Source of the DNA: Thinopyrum elongatum
Lineage: Eukaryota > Streptophyta > Magnoliopsida > Poales > Poaceae
NCBI GenBank assembly: GCA_011799875.1
Contig: CM022298.1
Span: 49,450,014-49,514,013, forward strand
DNA: 64,000 bases
Direction: 5' to 3'
Below, piece by piece: positions 54,290 to 64,000 of the stretch. The translations under genes and the position numbers were made by a program. Positions within the stretch are counted from its first letter, which is position 1. Every line of letters begins with the position of its first letter. Below the pieces are notes generated by a model, which did not search any database, had not been told where the DNA came from, and saw only the letters and a program-made list of their open reading frames with translations.

Positions 54290-55808
54290 TGATGACCCAC
54301 AAGTATAGGGTATCTATCGTAGTCCTTTCAATAAGTAAGAGTGTCGAACCCAACGAGGAGTAGAAGGAAATGACAAGCGGTTTTCAGCAAGGTATTCTCT
54401 GCAAGCACTGAAATTATCGGTAACAGATAGTTGTGTGATAAGATAATTCGTAACGGGTAACAAGTAACAAAAGTAACTAAGGTGCAGCAAGGTGGTCCAA
54501 TCCATTTTGTAGCAAAGGAAAAGCCTGGACGAACTCTTATATGAAGCAAAGCGCTCCCGAGGACACATGGGAATTACTGTCAAGCTAGTTTTCATCATGC
54601 TCATATGATTCGCGTTCGTTACTTTGATAATTTGATATGTGGGTGGACCGGTGCTTGGGTGCTGCCCTTACTTGGACAAGCCTCCCACTTATGATTAACC
54701 CCTCTCGCAAGCATTTGCAACTACAAAAGAAGAATTAAGATAAATCTAACCATAGCATGAAACATATGGATCCAAATCAGCCCCTTACGAAGCAACGCAT
54801 AAACTAGGGTTTAAACTTCTGTCACTCTAGCAACCCATCATCTACTTATTACTTCCCAATGCCTTCCCCTAGGCCCAAATCATGGTGAAGTGTCATGTAG
54901 TCGACGTTCACATAACACCACTAGAGGAAAGACAACATACATCTCATCAAAATGTCGAACAAATACCAAATTCACATGATTACTTATAACAAGACTTCTC
55001 CCATGTCCTCAGGAACAAACATAACTACTCACAAAGCATATTCATGTTCATAATCAGATGGGTATTGAATAGCATTAAGGATCTGAACATACGATCTTCC
55101 ACCGAATAAACCAATTAGCATCAACTACAAGGAGTAATCAACACTACTAGCAACCCACAGGTAGCAATCTGAGGTTTTGAGACAAAGATCGGATACAAGA
55201 GATGAACTAGGGTTTGAGAGGAGATGGTGCTGGTGAAGATGTTGATGGAGATTGACCCCCTCTCAATGAGTGGATCGTTGGTGATGACGATGGCTTCGAT
55301 TTCCCCCTCCCGGAGGGAAGTTTCTCCGGCAAAACAGCTCCGCCGGAGCCCTAGATTGGTTCTGCCCAGGTTCCGCCTCGACACGGCAGTGCTTCATCTC
55401 GAAAGCTTCCTCTTGATTTTTTCCAGGTCAAAAAACACCATATAGCAGAAGATGGGGACCGGAGGCCTGCCAGGGGGCCCACAAGGTAGGGGGGCGTGCC
55501 CAGGAGGTAGGGTGCGCCCCCACCCTTGTGGCTTCCTGGTGGGGCCCCTCTGGTACTTTCTTCGCCCAATATTTTTTATATATTCCAAATTATTCTCCAT
55601 GAAGTTTCAGAAATTTTGGAGTTGTGCAGAATAGGTCTCTCAGATTTGCTCCTTTTCCAGTCCAGAATTCCAGCTCCGGCATTTCCCTCTTCATGTAAAC
55701 CTTGTAAAATAAGAGGGAAAGGGCATAAGTATTGTGCTAGAATGTGTAATAATAGCCCATAATGCAATAAATATCCATATAAATGCATGATGAAAAATGG
55801 ACGTATCA
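54290..55808 (-). repeat. 3' LTR of Fatima-like element
   Basis: 1519 bp. The minus-strand start TGATACGTCC is at 55808 and the end GTGGGTCATCA at 54290. It matches 62761-63628 closely over the shared part. Confidence 0.92.
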
Positions 55809-55828
55809 ACTCCCCCAAGCTTAGAACT
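55809..55828 (-). promoter_or_regulatory. Polypurine tract of Fatima-like element
   Basis: On the minus strand AGTTCTAAGCTTGGGGGAGT lies directly before the 3' LTR. Confidence 0.8.
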
Positions 55829-57375
55829 CGCTTGTCCTCAAGCGAAAGCCGCAATCGAAAAATATGTCCACATGTTTAGAGATAGAGGTGTCGATAAAAT
55901 AAAATACGGACATGAGGGCATCATGATCATCTTTAGAGCAGCAACATATATTATCATATAATTTCTTATGCCAAAGTAACAATTCGTTCACAAGGTAAAG
56001 TATGAATTAAAAACTTCATTGAAAACTAACAAACTGTGATCTCAGTCATTGAAGCAATTGCAATTTATCATAACATCAGAAAGAGTCAATACAAGAGCTT
56101 TTCAGCAAGTCCACATACTCAACTATCATTTAGTCTTTCACAATTGCTAACAGTCACACGATACTTATGGGTTCAAAGCCTCAGTCAGACACAGAGAAAG
56201 ATAGGGGCTTGTAGTTTCGCCTCCCAACCTTTTACCTCAAGGGTAATGTCAACAATAATACTTTATGATAACCTACATCTGAGTGGGTATATATATCTGG
56301 ATCTTTCTCCAACACATAGTGCTTGCCAAAAAGAAAAAGTGTAAAAAGGAAAGGTGAAGATCACCATGACTCTTGTATAAGGCTAGAAAATAAAAAGTAA
56401 AAAATAGGCCCTTCGTAGAGGGAAGCAGAGGTTGTCATGCGCTTTTATGGTTGGATGCACAAAATCTTAATGCAAAAGAATGTCACTTTATATTTCCGCT
56501 TGTGATAAAGAACTTTATTATGCAGTCTGTCGCTTTTATTTCTTCCATATCACAAGTTCGTATAAAGCTTATTTTTCTTCACACTAATAGATCATACATA
56601 TTTAGAGAGCAATTTTTTTTGCTTGCACCGATGACAACTTACTTGAAGGATCTTACTCAATCCATAGGTAGGTATGGTGGACTCTCATGGCAAAACTGGT
56701 TTAAGGGATGTTTGGATGCACAAGTAGTATCTCTACTTGGTGCAAAGGATTTGGCTAGCATAAAGAGGGGAAAGCAAGCTCAACATGTTGGAGGATCCAT
56801 GACACTATAACTTTATTTGGATATAAGAGAACATAACCCATTATGTTGTCTTCCTTGTCCAACATCAACTTTTTAGCATGTCATATTTTAATGAGTGCTC
56901 ACAATGACAAAAGATGTCCAAGATAGTATATTTATATGTGAAACCTCTCATTCTTTATTACTTCCCATTAATTGCAACAATGACCAAAACTATGTTTGTC
57001 AACTCTCAACAACTTTTATTCATCATACTCTTTATATGTGAAGTCATCACTCTCCATAAGATCATTATATGATCTTTTTATTTCTTTTTATTCTTTCTTT
57101 TATTTTATTCCCTCAAGATCATAGCAAGAAAGTAAAGCCCTCAACTCAAAACTACTCTTTATTATATATATAACTCACGAACTCGATTACATAGATAGAT
57201 CTCGAAGCAAATCTCAAAGCTAGATCATACTAAAACTTTATTCTACTAGATCAAGATATAACCAAAAGGATCGAACTAGGAAAAACGATAAAAGTAAAGG
57301 TGTGATGGTGATACGATACCGGGGCACCTCCCCCAATCTTGGCAGTTGCCAAGGGGAGTGCCCATACCCATGTAT
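55829..57375 (-). other. 3' non-coding interior of Fatima-like element
   Basis: AT-rich, with no gene on either strand that I can support. It lies between the small 3' ORF and the polypurine tract. Confidence 0.7.
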
Positions 57376-57792
57376 TTAGGTCTCTTTCTTCGGAGGTGGT
57401 GATGATGGAGTGGTTGATGATGTAGTGCCACACTTCGAGCGCAGGAGATACTCCAATCTACGAATGATGCTCTGGAGGGCGATGATATGCTCTTGCAACA
57501 GAATATTTTCACGAGTGAGATATTTATTTTGCACATGAACTATCTCAATGATCTTAAAAGCTTCAATTTCAGTAGGGGTAAGATGATCGTAATATGGTTG
57601 AAGGATGTCTTTTTCTTCTGCTCCCGGAACTTGATCTCCCGTGACCTTCTTAATCTTATCACCCTTGTTGGTTTCCCCAAGCTCTTCTCTCTTCATCTCT
57701 ATCTTCATCAGCCACGCATCATCGTCCCCATTGTTGGAGGAGGGGAAAGACATGACGCATGGCCTTGAAAACTCTAGCAGAAAACAGCTCAA
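57376..57792 (-). CDS. Fatima-like 3' ORF, coiled-coil protein
   Basis: An intact 138-residue frame downstream of pol on the same strand, in the position where Athila-group elements can carry an env-like gene. A short hydrophobic N terminus (MSCFLLEFSRPCVMSFPSSN; a start at Met 14 is also possible) is followed by a charged Asp/Lys/Glu middle. A helical stretch with heptad Leu/Ile (IIEIVHVQNKYLTRENILLQ, then EHIIALQSIIRRLEYLL) is probably a coiled coil, and the tail is Ser/Thr/Pro-rich with PPPKKET. No transmembrane segment or env motif is present. It is intact in an element with a broken pol. Function unknown. Confidence 0.6.
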   Translation of the reverse strand: MSCFLLEFSRPCVMSFPSSNNGDDDAWLMKIEMKREELGETNKGDKIKKVTGDQVPGAEEKDILQPYYDHLTPTEIEAFKIIEIVHVQNKYLTRENILLQEHIIALQSIIRRLEYLLRSKCGTTSSTTPSSPPPKKET

Positions 57793-57884
57793 AACGAAAA
57801 CAGGAGATATTGCCGTGGTACGGTGGTCAAAACCTTCGGAATATTATATAATGAATTTTTACCGACCAAAAGAAGTATTGTGCA

Positions 57885-58022
57885 AGAAAATGGAGTCCGG
57901 AGGGCACACGAGGTGGCGGCAAGGGTGGGGGGCACGCCAAGGAGGGTAGGGTGCGCCTCCCTGCCTTGCCGCTTCCTCGTGCACTTTCCGGACTACTTAA
58001 TTTTCCTAATTTTTTAGATATT
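57885..58022. repeat. Segment resembling the G-rich core of the Fatima-like LTR
   Basis: GGGGGGCACGCCAAGGAGG and GTAGGGTGCGCCTCC, followed by CTTGCCGCTTCCT and TTTTTTAGATATTCCAAA, resemble 55480-55600 of the LTR in the same order. The segment sits between pol and the 3' ORF. Confidence 0.5.
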
Positions 58023-61000
58023 CCAAAACGGAGATGATTCTTTGACCGTTTACCACCTTAGGGTTAGTGCCTTCGGCGTTGTTGATCTTGATGGCACCGG
58101 AACGATAAACCTCCTCGATAATGTAAGGACCTTCCCATTTAGAGAGAAGTTTTCCTGCAAAAAATCTTAAACGAGAGTTGTATAGCAAAACATGATCACC
58201 TACATTAAACTCACGCTTTTGTATCCTTTTGTCATGCCATCTTTTAACCTTTTATTTAAACAACTTGGCATTCTCATAGGCTTGGGTTCTCCATTCATCA
58301 AGTGAGCTAATGTCAAATAACCTCTTCTCCCCGGCAAGTTTGAAATCATAGTTGAGCTCTTTGATTGCCCAATAAGCTTTATGTTCTAGTTCAAGAGGTA
58401 AGTGACATGCTTTTCCATAAACCATTTTGTATGGAGACATACCCATAGGGTTTTTAAAAGCAGTTCTATAAGCCCGTAATGCATCATCAAGTTTCTTAGA
58501 CCAATTCTTTCTAGATCTATTAACAGTCTTTTGCAAAATCAATTTAATTTCTCTATTGCTCAATTCTACTTGACCACTGGACTGAGGGTGATAAGGAGAT
58601 GCAATTCTATGGTTGACATCATATTTAGCAAGCATTTTACAGAAAACACCATGAATAAAATGTGAACCACCATCAGTCATCAAGTATCTAGGGACTCCAA
58701 ACCTCGGAAAAATAACTTATTTAAGCATCTTAATAGAGGTTTTATGATCAGCACTACTCGTTGGACTAGCTTCTACCCACTTAGTAACGTAATCAACAAC
58801 AACTAAAATATGTGTATACCCATTAGAGGAAGGAAAAGGTCCCATATAATCAAAACCCCAAACATCAAATGGTTCAATAACAAGTGAATAATTCATAGGC
58901 ATTTCCTGACGTCTACCAATATTACCAATTCTCTGGCATTCATCACAAGACAAGACAAACTTATGAGCATCCTTGAAGAGAGTAGGCCAGTAAAAACCAG
59001 ATTGCAATACCTTGTGCGCAGTTCTATCTCCAGCATGGTGTCCTCCGTAAGCCTCGGAGTGGCACTTGCGTAGGATCTGTTCCTGTTCATGCTCCGGTAC
59101 ACAACGTCTAATAACACCATCTACTCCTTCTTTATAAAGGTGTGGGTCATCCCAAAATTAATGTCTTAAATCATAGAAAAACTTCTTCCTTTGCTGGTAT
59201 GTGAAACTAGGTGGTATAAATTTAGCAACAATATAATTAGCATAATCAGCATACCATGGAGTACTATGAAAAGCATTTATGACAGCTAATTGCTCATCAG
59301 GAAAGCTATCATCAATAGGCAGTGGGTCATCAAGAACATTTTCTACCCTGGACAAGTTGTCTGCAACGGGGTTCTCATCTCCCTTTCTATCAATAATATG
59401 CAAATCAAATTCTTGCAGCAAGAGAACCCATCTAATAAGTCTAGGTTTAGCATCTTTCTTTTACATAAGATATTTAATAGCAGCATGATTAGTATGAACA
59501 GTTACTTTGGAATCAACAATATAAGATCTGAACTTATCACAAGCAAAAATAACTGCTAAAAATTCTTTTTCAGTAGTAGCATAATTTCTCTGGGCACTGT
59601 CTAGAGTTTTACTAGCATAATGAATAACATTCAATTTCTTATCAACTCTTTGTCCTAGAATAACACCAACAGCATAATCACTAGCATCACACATAATTTC
59701 AAAAGGTAGGTTCCAATCAGGTGGTTGAACAATAGGTGCAGAAATTAAGGCTTTCTTAAGTATTTCAAATGCTTCTACACAATCATCATAAAAAACAAAA
59801 GGAACATCTTTTTGCAAAATATTAGTGACAGGCCTAGAAATTTTAGAGAAGTCTTTAATAAACCTCCTATAGAAACCAGCATGACCAAGGAGACTTCTTA
59901 TACCATTGATATCTTTAGGACACGGCATCTTTTCGATAGCATCTACTTTAGCTTTATCAACTTCAATACCTCTTTCAAAAAATGTATGCCCCAAGACAAT
60001 ACCTTCATTAACCATAAAGTGGCACTTCTCCCAATTCAAGACAAGATTAGTTTCTTCACATCTCTGCAAAACTTGATCAAGGTTCCTTAAGCAATCATCA
60101 AAAGAAGTTCTGTAAATGGAGATATCATCCATGAAAACCTCAACAATCTTTTCACAAAAGTCAGAGAATATAGCAGTCATACATCTTTGAAAGGTAGCAG
60201 GTGCATTGCATAAACCAAAAGGCATACATCTATAAGCAAAGGTACCGAAAGGGCAAGTAAAAGTGGTCTTTTCTTGGTCCTCTTTTGATACAGGTATTTG
60301 AGAAAAACCAGAATAACCATCTAGAAAGCAAAAATGTGTATGTTTGGACAGTCTTTCTAGCATTTGATCGATAAAAGGTAGAGTGTAATGATCTTTTCTA
60401 GTAGCTTTGTTTAATTTGCGAAAATCAATTACCATTCTATAACCTGTAACAATTCTTTGTGGGATCAATTCATTCTTATCATTAGGGACAACAGTAATAC
60501 CTCCCTTCTTAGGGACACAATGAACAGGACTTACCCATCTACTATCAGCAATACGATAAATTATACCTACCTCAAGAAGCTTTAATATTTCATTTCTTAC
60601 CACTTCCTTCATCTTGGGATTTAACCGTCGTTGATGATCAACAACTGGTTTAGCATCAGGCTCCATATTAATTTTATGCTGACATAGAGTGGGACTAATG
60701 CCCTTAAGATCATCAAGAGTATATCCAATAGCGGCGCGGTGCTTCTTCAGAGTTTTCAATAATTTCTTTTCTTCATGCTCTGAAAGGTTAGCACTAATAA
60801 TAACAGGATATATCTTCTTTTCATCAAGATAAGCATATTTCAAAGTGTCAGGTAATTGTTTAAGCTCAAACACGGGATCACCCTTGGGTGGAGGAGGATC
60901 TCCAAGGATTTCAGCAGGCAAATTGTGTTTCAAAACAGGCATTTGGTTAAAGAATATTTCATCTAATTCCTTTGTTTCATTCAGAAACATATCATTTTCA

Positions 61001-61256
61001 TGGTCTAGCAAATACTGTTCTAAAGGATCGGCAGGAGGAACGGCAATAGAAGCAAGACCAACAATTTCATCCTTACTAGGCAATTCTTTATCATGGGGTT
61101 GTCTACGAAATTTAGAGAAATTAAAATCATGAGACACATCCCCAAAACTTACAGTAACAATTTCTTTCTCATAGTCTATCTTAGCATTTACAGTGTTCAA
61201 GAAAGGTCTACCAAATATAATGGGACAAAAATCATCTTGTGGGGAACCATGAAAAG
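58006..61256 (-). pseudogene. Fatima-like pol (RT, RNase H, integrase) with multiple stops
   Basis: On the minus strand the pol frame runs from about 61256 to the stop at 58006-58008. Reverse transcriptase has FCFLDGYSGFSQIPV and the catalytic FMDDISIY box (about 60129-60107). RNase H shows CDASDYAVGVILGQ. Integrase has its HHCC zinc region (HSEAYGGHHAGDRTAH, CDECQRIG) and a D-D-E core (FDYMGPFPS, LMTDGGSHF, SPYHPQSSGQVELSN). No chromodomain follows, as expected for Athila. In-frame TAA stops lie at 59461, 59158, 58717 and 58252 (lower coordinate of each). A frameshift near 61250 separates it from gag-protease. Confidence 0.9.
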
Positions 61257-62654
61257 AAAATCAGTAGGGTATTTTATTTTCCCACACAAGACTTTAACAT
61301 CTCTAACAATCCCAATTGGTGTTATAGTATCTCTATTGGCAAGCTTAATAGTAACATCAATATCTTCTATCTCAGCAGGTGCAATATCATTCATAATTTC
61401 TTGATATAAGGTATAAGGAATTGCACTCACACTAGCACCCACATCACATAAACCATGATAACAATGATCTCCTATTTTAACAGAAACAACGGGCATGCCA
61501 ACAATGGGTCTATGTTTGTCTTTAACATCAGGTTTAGCAATTCTAGCAGCTTCATCATAGAAATAAATAACATGCCCATCAATATTATCAACCAAGAGAT
61601 CTTTAACCATAGAAATACTAGGTTCAAATTTAATTTGTTCAGGGGGAGTAGGTGTTCTAGTATAACTCTTATGAACCACAGCTGAAGCTTTAGCATGATC
61701 CTTTATCCTAACAGGAAAAGGTGGTTTCTCAATGTAAGGAGTAGGAACAATAGGATCAACATTATATGTAACAATTTCTTCTTCAACTTTAAAAGGTTCT
61801 ACTACTTTTAATTCAATGGGAGGATGATATTTAAACCACTTATCCTTGGGGAGATCAACATGAGTAGCAAATGATTCACAAAAAGAAGCTACTATCTCAG
61901 AGTCAAGTAGATATTTAGTGCTAAAATCACGAAAAGCATCGGTATCCATAAAAGATTTAACACAATCAAACTTTAGGTTTATACCTGACTCATTACCTTC
62001 GTCGAGTTCCCAATCTTCAGAGTTGCGTTTAATTCTTTCCAATAAATCCCATTTGAATTCAACAGTCTTCTTCATAAAAGAACCAGTACAAGAAGTATCG
62101 AGCATGGATTGATTATTACGAGAAAGCCGAGCATAAAAATTTTGAATAATAATTTCTCTTGGGAGCTCATGATTGGGGCATGAATATATCATTGACTTAA
62201 GCCTCCCCCAAGCTTGAGCGATACTTTCTCCTTCACGAGGCCAAAAATTATATATATAATTCCGATCACGATGAACCAGATGCATAGGCTAAAACTTCTG
62301 ATGAAATTCCAATTTCAATCCATTGTAGTTCCAGGATCCAATATCATCACATAGCCTATACCATGTCAATGCCTTTCCCTTAAAAGATAAAGGGAAGACC
62401 TTCTTCTTGACATCATCCTCGGGTAAACCTGCAAGCTTAAATAATCCACAAACTTCATCCACATAGATTAGATGCATATCAGGATGTAGTGTTCCATCTC
62501 CTGCATAAGTATTAGCTAGCAGTTTTTCTATCATACCCAAAGGAATTTCATAATAAATATTTTTGGTAGGTGCAGTAGGTTGAGGAGCAACTCTTTGCTC
62601 TTCTAGTCGAGGTGAAGATACCACGAACAAGCCCCTCAAAGGATTATTTTCCAT
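61197..62654 (-). pseudogene. Fatima-like gag-protease with one stop
   Basis: On the minus strand, starting at 62654 (MENNPLRGLFVVSSPRLEE), gag includes FKLAGLPEDDVKKKVFPLSF and SFMKKTVEFKWDLLERIKRN. TAG at 62286-62288 falls between LKLEFHQKF and PMHLVHRDRN, where the family has a Tyr. The protease active-site region is CDVGASVSAIPYTLY (about 61445-61401). The frame is lost near 61250, where the conserved sequence leading into pol continues in another frame. No zinc knuckle is obvious. Confidence 0.88.
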
Positions 62655-62730
62655 AGTGACAAGTGACAGTAAATTTCAGCACACTATATAAATGTTTCCT
62701 TACCAAATTCCACTTAGCAAAGGCGCTTAA

Positions 62731-62749
62731 CTCCCCGGCAACGGCGCCA
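62731..62749 (-). promoter_or_regulatory. Primer-binding site of Fatima-like element, tRNA-Asp type
   Basis: On the minus strand TGGCGCCGTTGCCGGGGAG, a perfect complement to the tRNA-Asp 3' end, lies 11 bases from the 5' LTR. Confidence 0.92.
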
Positions 62750-62760
62750 GAAAAGAGTCT

Positions 62761-63628
62761 TGATGACCCACAAGTATAGGGGATCTATCATAGTCCTTTC
62801 GATAAGTAAGAGTGTCGAACCCAACGAGGAGCAGAAGGAAATGACAAACGGTTTTCAGCAAGGTATTCTTTGCAAGCACTGAAATTATCGGTGACAGATA
62901 GTTGTGTGATAAGATAATTCGTAATGGGTAACAAGTAACAAAAGTAACTAAGGTGCAGCAAGGTGGCCCAATCCTTTTTGTAGCAAAGGACAAGCCTGGA
63001 CGAACTCTTATATGAAGCAAAGCGCTCCCGAGGACACATGGGAATTACTGCCAAGCTAGTTTTCATCATGCTCATATGATTCGCGTTCGTTACTTTGATA
63101 ATTTGATATGTGGGTGGACCGGTGCTTGGTTGCTGCCCTTACTTGGACAGGCCTCCCACTTATGATTAACCCCTCTCGCAAGCATCCGCAACTACGAAAG
63201 AAGAATTAAGATAAATCTAACCATAGCATGAAACATATGGATCCAAATCAGCCCCTTACGAAGCAACGCATAAACTAGGGTTTAAGCTTCTGTCACTCTA
63301 GCAACCCATCATCTACTTATTACTTCCCAATGCCTTCCCCTAGGCCCAAATCATGGTGAAGTGTCATGTAGTCGACGTTCACATAACACCACTAGAGGAA
63401 AGACAACATACATCTCATCAAAATATCGAAGGAATACCAAATTCACATGATTACTTATAACAAGACTTCTCCCATGTCCTCAGGAACAAACGTAACTACT
63501 CACAAAGCATGTTCATGTTCATAATCAGAGGGGTATTTAAGAGCATTAAGTATCTAAACATATGATCTTCCACCGAATAAACCAACTAGCATCAAATACA
63601 AGGAGTAATCAACACTACTAGCAACCCA
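62761..63628 (-). repeat. 5' LTR of Fatima-like element, partial
   Basis: It matches 54290-55161 with few differences. It stops at 63628 where a CACTA element begins. The rest of the LTR lies outside the window. Confidence 0.9.
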
Positions 63629-64000
63629 CACTAGTAGAAAAAGGCCCATTTGTCCCGGTTCCAGAGGCCCATTTGTCCCGGTTCTGGAACCGGGACTAAA
63701 GGGTCGGGACTGAAGCCCAATACAATATAAGATCTCTTACAATCCCTAACATCTGATGTCAAGTTCCACATGGTATTCTCCGGCTTTATTTATGACGTGG
63801 TCAAGAAAGAATCCCGCCAATTCCTCTTGAATTGCTCGTATGCGATCTTGTGGTAGGAGTTCATCCCGCATCTGCCACATCTAATTTGAAGAAGGGGGTA
63901 AATACATATATATGAATGAAACTCAACACAAATGATGGTAATAAAATAAAATTGTGAATATTATTGCTTACGCACTTCATATTGTTTTTTAGAGTAGACC
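63629..64000 (-). mobile_element. CACTA element 3, first 372 bases
   Basis: It starts CACTAGTAGAAAAAGGCCC inside the Fatima-like LTR and has TTGTCCCGGTTC / GAACCGGGACTAAAGG subterminal repeats at 63650-63710. It continues beyond the window. The first CACTA bases replace GGTAG of the uninterrupted LTR at 55162. Confidence 0.85.
63746..63880 (-). CDS. CACTA 3 accessory gene, last exon (Ulp1-like C-terminal end)
   Basis: On the minus strand, after a splice acceptor (AAATTAG, 63881-63887), the exon reads MWQMRDELLPQDRIRAIQEE, then LAGFFLDHVINKAGEYH, and stops with TAG at 63746-63748. The wording matches the C-terminal tail of the Ulp1-type ORF in plant CACTA elements, the same gene type as in CACTA 1. 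Upstream exons are outside the window. Confidence 0.65.
   Translation of the reverse strand: MWQMRDELLPQDRIRAIQEELAGFFLDHVINKAGEYHVELDIRC

Larger units (their letters stand above)
54290..63628 (-). mobile_element. Fatima-like Athila-group LTR retrotransposon
   Basis: Minus-strand element with its 3' LTR at 54290-55808 and 5' LTR from 62761. The 5' LTR is interrupted at 63629 by another CACTA element and continues beyond the window. The left target duplication is probably cgctc (54285-54289); its partner lies outside. The interior carries, in order on the minus strand, a perfect tRNA-Asp primer site, gag-protease, reverse transcriptase/RNase H, integrase and a small 3' ORF. The LTR start TGATACGTCCATTTTTCATC fits the Fatima family of wheat as I remember it. 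gag-pol contains several stops and a frameshift, so the copy is not autonomous. Confidence 0.88.

Overview
This window looks like nuclear DNA of a Triticeae grass (wheat, Aegilops, barley or rye type). Almost all of it is nested transposable elements of kinds typical of those genomes: long Athila-group and Tekay/Del-type Gypsy elements, CACTA elements with subterminal repeats, a PIF/Harbinger element, an Au-type SINE and LINE fragments. Only two ordinary host genes are visible, both on the + strand. One is a two-exon SAM-dependent methyltransferase (43877-45073). The other is a short gene for a small secreted peptide (49611-49808) with its own TATA box and poly(A) signal. Family names rest on remembered sequence character, not on a database search.

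Layout. 334-7128 is a complete non-autonomous Athila-group LTR element with one ORF of unknown function. 7216-9788 holds two diverged direct copies of a hairpin- and palindrome-rich DNA repeat, separated by a complete Au-like SINE with target duplications. 10047-33704 is a PIF/Harbinger-type element (TIRs, TTA duplications) carrying a broken Myb/NAM-associated-like gene on the minus strand. That gene was split by a minus-strand Athila-like element (10703-31634, perfect ATGTC duplication). The Athila-like element was in turn hit by a Tekay/Del chromovirus array (14494-29669): a truncated pol end, a 4.1-kb LTR, a full internal region with three stop codons in gag-pol, and a 4.3-kb LTR. 34861-41411 is a CACTA element with a minus-strand Ulp1/En-Spm accessory gene and no transposase. 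41615-43300 and 45700-47400 hold LINE and RNase H remnants on either side of the methyltransferase gene. 51052-54289 is the left half of a second CACTA element with a TNP2-type transposase and a small membrane-protein ORF. It is interrupted by a minus-strand Fatima-like Athila element (54290 onward), whose 5' LTR is interrupted at 63629 by a third CACTA element running out of the window.

How the parts relate. The nesting gives a relative order: Harbinger before Athila-like before Tekay, and CACTA-2 before Fatima-like before CACTA-3. No retrotransposon pol gene here is intact, and neither CACTA gene set is complete. The most unusual signal is inside the 4-kb Tekay LTR. Two coding-like segments, each preceded by a strong polypyrimidine tract and AG acceptor, are joined by a GC-AG intron with matching phase. 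This would be a spliced gene encoded by the LTR itself, present in both LTR copies.
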